Assembly (NCBI RefSeq): GCF_028610705.1
Contig: NZ_JAQQWT010000001.1
Span: 248,001 to 312,000, forward strand
Length of the DNA: 64,000 nucleotides
Reading direction: 5' to 3'
DNA from: Halalkalibacter alkalisediminis
GTDB lineage: Bacteria; Bacillota; Bacilli; Bacillales; Bacillaceae_D
Shown here: in pieces, positions 59,353 through 64,000 of the stretch
Position numbering within the stretch: position 1 is the first letter of the stretch
How the letters are laid out: the number at the start of each line of letters is the position of its first letter
Made by a program: the position numbers and the translations under genes
Notes under the pieces: model-generated
What the model was told of the DNA's origin: nothing
Databases searched by the model: none
The model's input: only the letters and a program-made list of their open reading frames with translations

Positions 59353-59697
59353 ATGAACAACATTATCCGTGAAATTACTAGTGAGCAACTACGTAGTGAT
59401 CTTCCAGCGTTTCGCCCTGGTGACACTTTAGTTATCCACGTTAAAGTTGTTGAGGGAACTCGTGAGCGTATTCAGTTATTCGAAGGCGTTGTTATCAAGC
59501 GTCGTGGTACTGGTATTAGCGAGACTTTCACAGCTCGTAAGATTTCGTACGGTGTAGGAGTTGAACGTACATTCCCATTACATTCACCTAAGATCGCTAA
59601 GATCGAAGTGAAGCGTCGCGGTAAAGTACGTCGTGCTAAACTTTACTACCTACGTAGCCTACGTGGTAAAAAAGCTCGTATTAAAGAAATTCGATAA
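59353..59697 (+). CDS. rplS: 50S ribosomal protein L19
   Basis: This 114-residue ribosomal protein lies at the interface of the two subunits. It begins [20 protein letters not shown] and has the conserved [20 protein letters not shown], in parts, and a basic end [25 protein letters not shown] precedes the ATG. It has its own promoter, leader and terminator. Confidence 0.98.
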   Translation: MNNIIREITSEQLRSDLPAFRPGDTLVIHVKVVEGTRERIQLFEGVVIKRRGTGISETFTARKISYGVGVERTFPLHSPKIAKIEVKRRGKVRRAKLYYLRSLRGKKARIKEIR

Positions 59698-59708
59698 AGA
59701 GCAAAGAA

Positions 59709-59738
59709 AAGAGCTTAGGAGACTAAGCTCTTTTTTTC
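59709..59738 (+). terminator. Terminator of rplS
   Basis: AAGAGCTTAG and CTAAGCTCTT form a perfect ten-base stem with a GAGA loop, followed by seven T. Confidence 0.93.
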
Positions 59739-59824
59739 TTCAGCTTAGATAGAAAATGGTGAGCTTTTATAGGGAATATGATAAACTTATCCTTGTGATT
59801 GTTACATAGATGGAGGGCGCTAGC

Positions 59825-60358
59825 ATGAGTAAGGGGAAGAAAGAATCGTGGGAGTGGCTGAAAGCGGTCGTTATAGCACTTGTCCTTGCATTTGTTATTC
59901 GCCATTTTTTGTTTGCTCCAGTTATTGTTGACGGAGAGTCAATGATGCCAACACTTGAACATAATGACAGGATGATTGTGAACAAAATCAGCTACACATT
60001 CGGTGAACCAGATCGATTTGATATTATTGTTTTTCATGCACCAGCAGGAAAAGATTACATTAAGCGTGTAATAGGCTTACCAGGTGATATAATTGAATAC
60101 CGTGATGATATTTTATATGTAAACGGTGAGGCTATACTTGAGCCTTATTTAGATGAGTTAAAGCAGGCTTACAATGGAGACCGGTTAACAAGAGATTTTC
60201 AAGAAGTAATAGTCCCTGAAGGTGAATTATTTGTACTCGGTGATAACCGTGGGAGAAGCAAAGATAGTCGAGATATTGGTACGGTTGATATTGATGAAGT
60301 AATTGGGAAAGCTAATGTCGTATTCTGGCCTATCTCAAATATTCGTATTGCAAATTAG
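59825..60358 (+). CDS. lepB: Type I signal peptidase
   Basis: This 177-residue membrane-anchored protease cleaves signal peptides of exported proteins. One N-terminal helix covers about residues 12-31. The catalytic dyad is Ser39 in DGESMMPTL and Lys80 in DYIKRVIGLPGD, and box E GDNRGRSKDSRDIG lies near 140. The single-helix P-type form is typical of Bacillus Sip proteins. The start follows GGAGGGC. Its gene lies between rplS and rbgA, an insertion relative to B. subtilis. Confidence 0.95.
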   Translation: MSKGKKESWEWLKAVVIALVLAFVIRHFLFAPVIVDGESMMPTLEHNDRMIVNKISYTFGEPDRFDIIVFHAPAGKDYIKRVIGLPGDIIEYRDDILYVNGEAILEPYLDELKQAYNGDRLTRDFQEVIVPEGELFVLGDNRGRSKDSRDIGTVDIDEVIGKANVVFWPISNIRIAN

Positions 60359-60372
60359 GAAGGTGGTAGGTT

Positions 60373-61221
60373 TTGACAATTCAATGGTTTCCTGGCCATA
60401 TGGCGAAGGCTCGCCGAGAAGTTACAGAAAAGCTAAAGTTTATCGATGTCGTCATTGAACTTCTAGATGCACGTATTCCGTTAGCTTCACGTAATCCAAT
60501 GATTGATGAATTAGTCTCGCATAAGCCAAGATTGATCTTACTTAATAAAGCTGATTTAGCAGATCCAACTGTAACAGCTAGTTGGAAGTCGTATTTTGAA
60601 GCGAAGGGAGCAACGGTGCTTTCCATTAACGCTCAAAATGGCAAAGGAACAGAAAAAATTCCAAATGCTTGTAAACATCTAGCTAAACCTATAATTGAAA
60701 AAATGATCTCTAGAGGAATGAAACCAAGAGCCATTCGTGCGATGATTTTAGGTATTCCAAATGTCGGAAAGTCGACTTTGATTAACCGATTAGCGTCAAA
60801 ACGTACAGCGCAGGTAGGAGATCGTCCAGGGGTGACCAAAAGGCAACAGTGGATTAAAGTCGGAACTGAATTAGAGCTCCTTGATACTCCGGGGATATTG
60901 TGGCCTAAGTTTGAAGATCAAATTATTGGTTACCGTCTTGCTGCTACTGGTGCCATTAAAGATGAACTTCTTGATTTTCAAGATATCGCATTGTTCTTAT
61001 TGAACTACCTAAAAGACCATTATCCGAGTCTAATTCAAGAACGTTATAAGCTAGAAAGCGTGCCTGAAGACGGACTTGAGCTTTTTGATGAAATTGGTAA
61101 AAAGCGTGGTTGTCTTCTTGGTGGTGGCTATGTCGACTATGATAAAGCCGCAGAGATAATATTGCGAGAAATGCGTTCAGGTACGCTAGGACGAATCTCG
61201 TTAGAACGCCCAAGTGAATAA
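60373..61221 (+). CDS. rbgA: Ribosome biogenesis GTPase A
   Basis: This 282-residue circularly permuted GTPase drives a late step of 50S assembly (RbgA, YlqF). It begins [13 protein letters not shown]4 NKADLAD (near residue 57) precedes G1 [14 protein letters not shown] (near 127) and G3 DTPGILWPK (near 175), and a helical ANTAR-like end follows. The start is TTG, with AGGTGGTAGG upstream and no in-frame ATG near. A terminator follows. Confidence 0.96.
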   Translation: MTIQWFPGHMAKARREVTEKLKFIDVVIELLDARIPLASRNPMIDELVSHKPRLILLNKADLADPTVTASWKSYFEAKGATVLSINAQNGKGTEKIPNACKHLAKPIIEKMISRGMKPRAIRAMILGIPNVGKSTLINRLASKRTAQVGDRPGVTKRQQWIKVGTELELLDTPGILWPKFEDQIIGYRLAATGAIKDELLDFQDIALFLLNYLKDHYPSLIQERYKLESVPEDGLELFDEIGKKRGCLLGGGYVDYDKAAEIILREMRSGTLGRISLERPSE

Positions 61222-61224
61222 ACC

Positions 61225-61259
61225 GGTGAAAGAGCCAGTGTGCTTTTTCACCTTTTTTT
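61225..61259 (+). terminator. Terminator of rbgA
   Basis: GGTGAAA and TTTCACC form a stem with a loop of about 14 bases, followed by seven T. Confidence 0.82.
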
Positions 61260-61401
61260 ATATATAAATTATCTAATAAGTAACAGTCGATTCCAAATAC
61301 TAATGGGGCACTAAGAGAAATCTGCGGTTTATAACATTTATATAAATACGACTTATACAAAAAAGAGAAAAAGCCGATATATTTAATAAGGAGTTGAGAT
61401 T

Positions 61402-62172
61402 ATGAGCCTCTCGATTAAAGAGTTAGAAGAGAAACTTTTACATACAGAAGAATTAGATGAAACGCTATTTGTATCGTTAAAAAGTGATAAGAGAAAAGGT
61501 GTTCAGAAACTGGTAAAGCGATATGAGGCTATTCAGTTGAAAATGAAGTCGTTGGAAGATATGCATGAAGAAATGACACAGTATGAAGTGAACATAAGAC
61601 TTCAAGGATATACACATATAGCAGGTATTGATGAAGTAGGTCGAGGTCCACTTGCGGGTCCTGTCGTCGCTGCGGCCGTTATCTTACCTGAGAATTTTAA
61701 ATTACTTGGCTTAACAGATTCAAAAAAGCTCTCGAAAGAAAAAAGAGAACAGTTCGCAGAGGTTATAAAAAAACAAGCTGTTGCTTATTCGATACAAATG
61801 GTCCATGCCGAGGAGATTGATCAAATCAATATCTATGAATCTACTAAACTAGCAATGAAACGGGCTGTTCAGAATTTAGAAATGGTAGCAGACCATCTAT
61901 TAATTGATGCGATGAAGCTCGAATTGCCCTTGCCTCAAACTTCACTTATTAAAGGAGATCAAAAGAGTTTAACGATTGCAGCAAGTTCAGTATTGGCTAA
62001 AGTGGCAAGAGATCAATATATGGCAGATAAAGATATGGAATTTCCTGGCTATGGGTTTAAGCAACATGTTGGCTACGGCACGAAAGAACATTTAGAGGCT
62101 GTTTTGAAGCTAGGAATTACGAAAGAGCATCGTAAAAGTTTTCGCCCCATTAAAGACTTTATCATGGATTAA
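61402..62172 (+). CDS. rnhB: Ribonuclease HII
   Basis: This 256-residue enzyme nicks RNA in RNA-DNA hybrids, including single ribonucleotides in DNA. The active-site motif GIDEVGRGPLAGP has Asp77 and Glu78. Further acidic residues lie in LIDAMKL near 167 and near 185-190. An N-terminal helical domain of about 70 residues is usual for Bacillus RNase HII. AAGGAG precedes the ATG. ylqG follows after 15 bases. Confidence 0.96.
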   Translation: MSLSIKELEEKLLHTEELDETLFVSLKSDKRKGVQKLVKRYEAIQLKMKSLEDMHEEMTQYEVNIRLQGYTHIAGIDEVGRGPLAGPVVAAAVILPENFKLLGLTDSKKLSKEKREQFAEVIKKQAVAYSIQMVHAEEIDQINIYESTKLAMKRAVQNLEMVADHLLIDAMKLELPLPQTSLIKGDQKSLTIAASSVLAKVARDQYMADKDMEFPGYGFKQHVGYGTKEHLEAVLKLGITKEHRKSFRPIKDFIMD

Positions 62173-62187
62173 GAGAGGAGGGAGTTC

Positions 62188-63864
62188 ATGTTTCCATTAC
62201 AAAATCAATCTGTAGCAACTGTCAGACAACCAAGAGTTATTTCTTTATCATCTGGACAGTTATTTCAAGGGAGAATCACAAAGATTTTTCCGAACAATGT
62301 TGCTGCATTGTCAGCAAATGGAATGCAGTTAACTGCTCGTTTGGAAGTAGCACTTACAGTAGGGCAGCGATATTGGTTTGAGGTAAAAGATGCGACTGGA
62401 CTCCCACGTTTGAAAGTTTTAGATGATAACAAGATGAGGCGTGAAGGTTCTGTTGCAACAACGGAAAAATTACTTCACCAATTAGGTTTACCTCCATCAA
62501 AAGCCATGGAAAAATTCATAGGTCAATTAGTAGCACTGAAAATCCCGTTTTCAAAAGAGGCATTACTAATTAGTGTTCAAGTGTTAACAGAATTAAACGA
62601 GTTAAATGAAAGAGGTTATCATTCTATTGCAAAAATGTTGCAAATGCAGTTGCCGATCTCAAAAGAGTCGTTTTTAGCTTTTCAATCAATGAGTGATCAA
62701 CAACCGCTAACAACACAATTACTAAAACTAGACGCTTCACTAGCTCAGGTCAATATAGAGACTGCTCAGGAAGTAAAAGAATTAATTGGAAAGATGGTGA
62801 AACCTGGTTCTTTTCATACGACAAATTCACCTATAGCACAGTTGTTTTCACTTGTGATGAAAGAAGAACCTGGAGCTATGCAACTTTTAGTCAGGTTAGG
62901 AATCGTTAAAGAGGGTACATCTACTCAGCAACTATATGGTTTATTAAAACAAGTGCTATCTAACCCCAAGAATCAACAACTTGTCGAGAGGCTTTGGCCT
63001 AGCTTATCTCATCATGTCAGTCAAGACGTGCACTCTTTAATGAGTAACCTTCAAATACCAGGAGGAAAAGAAGGACTACATAAATTAGAACAACTTCTAA
63101 CTTTAGTTAGTTCTCAAGAGTCAGCTGAGCAAGTACATGCAAAGTGGCTTCAGCTGCCAACGAATACCCTAAGGAAAGAAGAAAAGGCTATTCTTCAGCA
63201 AGTTTTAGAATCAAGCACAAATGTCTCCAGTAAGGAGACGGCTGGAGCGCACTTGAAATCCATTTTGACGATGCTAGGTCTCCAATATGAACATGATGTT
63301 ACACGTGTTTTACAAGGGGATGGAAGCTGGGAAATAAAACAAGCGAATCGTCTCAAAGCATTGCTTATGTCCCTACAGCAACAAGAATTACCTCAGGCTA
63401 GTAAAGATCAAGTCATTCAAACGTTGCAACGATTAACGGGACAACAGTTACTTATGCAGGAACAAAATGGACTCTTTCATCAAATACTTTTTCATGTGCC
63501 TATTGCTTTAGGATCCTATCAAACGGAGTTAACCATGCAGTGGGAAGGAAAAAAAAGGGAGGAAGGCGAACTCGATCCAACTTTCTGTCGTGTTTTGTTT
63601 TATTTAACTTTAGAGCGGCTTCAAGAGACTGTTATTGACTTGCAAATTCAAAATCGATTTGTTACTGTAATGATTTTGAATGAAAACGATAAACCGCAAA
63701 TCTTAATAGATCTTCTAACACCCTCATTAAAGAGAGCGCTTGTCAAACAAGATTATCAGTTGTCTTCGATAAATTGGAAAAAGATAAGTGAACAGCAAAA
63801 TAATAGGCAGGTATCAGTCTATCAACAAAAAAGCAACTACCAAGGAGTAGACATAAGAATATGA
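62188..63864 (+). CDS. ylqG: YlqG-like protein, possible FliK-type C-terminal domain
   Basis: This 558-residue protein has a long polar, Gln- and Ser-rich middle (about 200-400). The structured end (about 430-530) includes YQTELTMQWEGKK, TFCRVLFYLTLERL and LQIQNRFVTVMIL and recalls flagellar hook-length control domains. Position after rnhB matches ylqG of B. subtilis. Its function is unknown. AGAGAGGAGGG precedes the ATG. The stop overlaps the next gene as ATGA. That next gene encodes an FlhB-like domain, which fits a link to export-apparatus parts, but this is inference. Confidence 0.75.
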   Translation: MFPLQNQSVATVRQPRVISLSSGQLFQGRITKIFPNNVAALSANGMQLTARLEVALTVGQRYWFEVKDATGLPRLKVLDDNKMRREGSVATTEKLLHQLGLPPSKAMEKFIGQLVALKIPFSKEALLISVQVLTELNELNERGYHSIAKMLQMQLPISKESFLAFQSMSDQQPLTTQLLKLDASLAQVNIETAQEVKELIGKMVKPGSFHTTNSPIAQLFSLVMKEEPGAMQLLVRLGIVKEGTSTQQLYGLLKQVLSNPKNQQLVERLWPSLSHHVSQDVHSLMSNLQIPGGKEGLHKLEQLLTLVSSQESAEQVHAKWLQLPTNTLRKEEKAILQQVLESSTNVSSKETAGAHLKSILTMLGLQYEHDVTRVLQGDGSWEIKQANRLKALLMSLQQQELPQASKDQVIQTLQRLTGQQLLMQEQNGLFHQILFHVPIALGSYQTELTMQWEGKKREEGELDPTFCRVLFYLTLERLQETVIDLQIQNRFVTVMILNENDKPQILIDLLTPSLKRALVKQDYQLSSINWKKISEQQNNRQVSVYQQKSNYQGVDIRI

Positions 63865-64000
63865 AAGCAGACCAAGAGAAAAAACAGGCAATTGCCCTTC
63901 GTTATCAGGCAAATAAGGATCATTCACCTAAAGTGATTGGAAAAGGACAAGGATTACTTGCAGAAGAAATTATTACCCTTGCTAAAGAACATCAAATTCC
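63861..64000 (+). CDS. ylqH: FlhB C-terminal-domain-like protein YlqH (partial, start only)
   Basis: The first 46 codons are in the window: KQAIALRYQANKDHSPKVIG followed by KGQGLLAEEIITLAKEHQ. This matches the cytoplasmic domain of FlhB/EscU-type export proteins (ALRYQ...AP.V.AKG...A..I...A) without the membrane part. In B. subtilis ylqH has this form. The autocleavage NPTH motif of full FlhB is not seen; NKDHSP stands in a different position. It overlaps ylqG by four bases. Confidence 0.85.
   Translation, partial: MKADQEKKQAIALRYQANKDHSPKVIGKGQGLLAEEIITLAKEHQI

Noticed and set aside
60956-61360. Open frame of 134 codons antisense to the rbgA end and the gap
   Set aside because: It has no ribosome site and no recognisable domain, and it runs through the rbgA terminator.

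Overview
The window is a chromosomal core segment of a low-GC, endospore-forming Bacillaceae bacterium. The gene order closely follows Bacillus subtilis from divIVA-ileS to ylqG-ylqH. The presence of spoVM, pyr attenuators, a T-box and a FapR box also fits this family. Protein divergence and the intergenic repeats would suit one of the alkaliphilic genera split from Bacillus, but that is inference and the species cannot be fixed from the sequence. There is no sign of a prophage, a CRISPR array, an intact IS element, or rRNA or tRNA genes.

Layout. 1-5755: the divIVA end, a T-box-controlled ileS, ylyA, lspA and a RluD-type pseudouridine synthase. 5759-17655: the complete UMP biosynthesis operon pyrR-pyrP-pyrB-pyrC-carA-carB-pyrK-pyrD-pyrF-pyrE, with three PyrR attenuators, followed by an extra SAM-dependent methyltransferase gene. 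18340-25613: convergent and divergent units with rqcH (minus strand), a Ca2+-type P-ATPase, and yloC-remA-gmk-rpoZ. 25660-37224: coaBC-priA-fmt-rsmB-rlmN-prpC-prkC-rsgA-rpe. The usual def is absent between priA and fmt, and thiN is absent after rpe. 37606-42843: spoVM, rpmB (minus), yloU, fakA with an adjacent fakB-like degV gene, and sdaAB-sdaAA. 42840-49579: recG, then the FapR lipid regulon fapR-plsX-fabD-fabG-acpP, then rnc. 49636-58322: a DUF1128 gene (minus), smc, ftsY, ylxM-ffh, rpsP, khpA, ylqD and rimM. 58323-64000: trmD, rplS behind a probable L19 leader, a type I signal peptidase, rbgA, rnhB, ylqG, and the start of an FlhB-C-terminal-domain gene.

How the genes work together. Most encode housekeeping functions: translation (ileS, fmt, rsmB, rlmN, rpsP, rplS, rpmB, rimM, trmD), ribosome assembly and quality control (rsgA, rbgA, rqcH), protein export (ffh, ftsY, ylxM, lspA, lepB), fatty acid and phospholipid synthesis (fapR operon, fakA/fakB), pyrimidine supply, and a Ser/Thr kinase-phosphatase pair. 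Several regulatory RNAs and sites can be read directly: a T-box with an ATC specifier, three PyrR-binding loops (the third keeps its fold by compensatory changes), a FapR operator on the fapR transcription start, and a leader on rplS.

The least explained content is intergenic. A family of about 90-nt structured elements occurs at least four times (3449-3531, 29308-29397, 56856-56942, 59104-59186), in both orientations. It has a conserved outer stem and a variable apical stem with compensating base pairs around a conserved loop. Further large composite hairpins lie at 37231-37303, 41128-41253 and 57254-57376. These are the best candidates for something undescribed.
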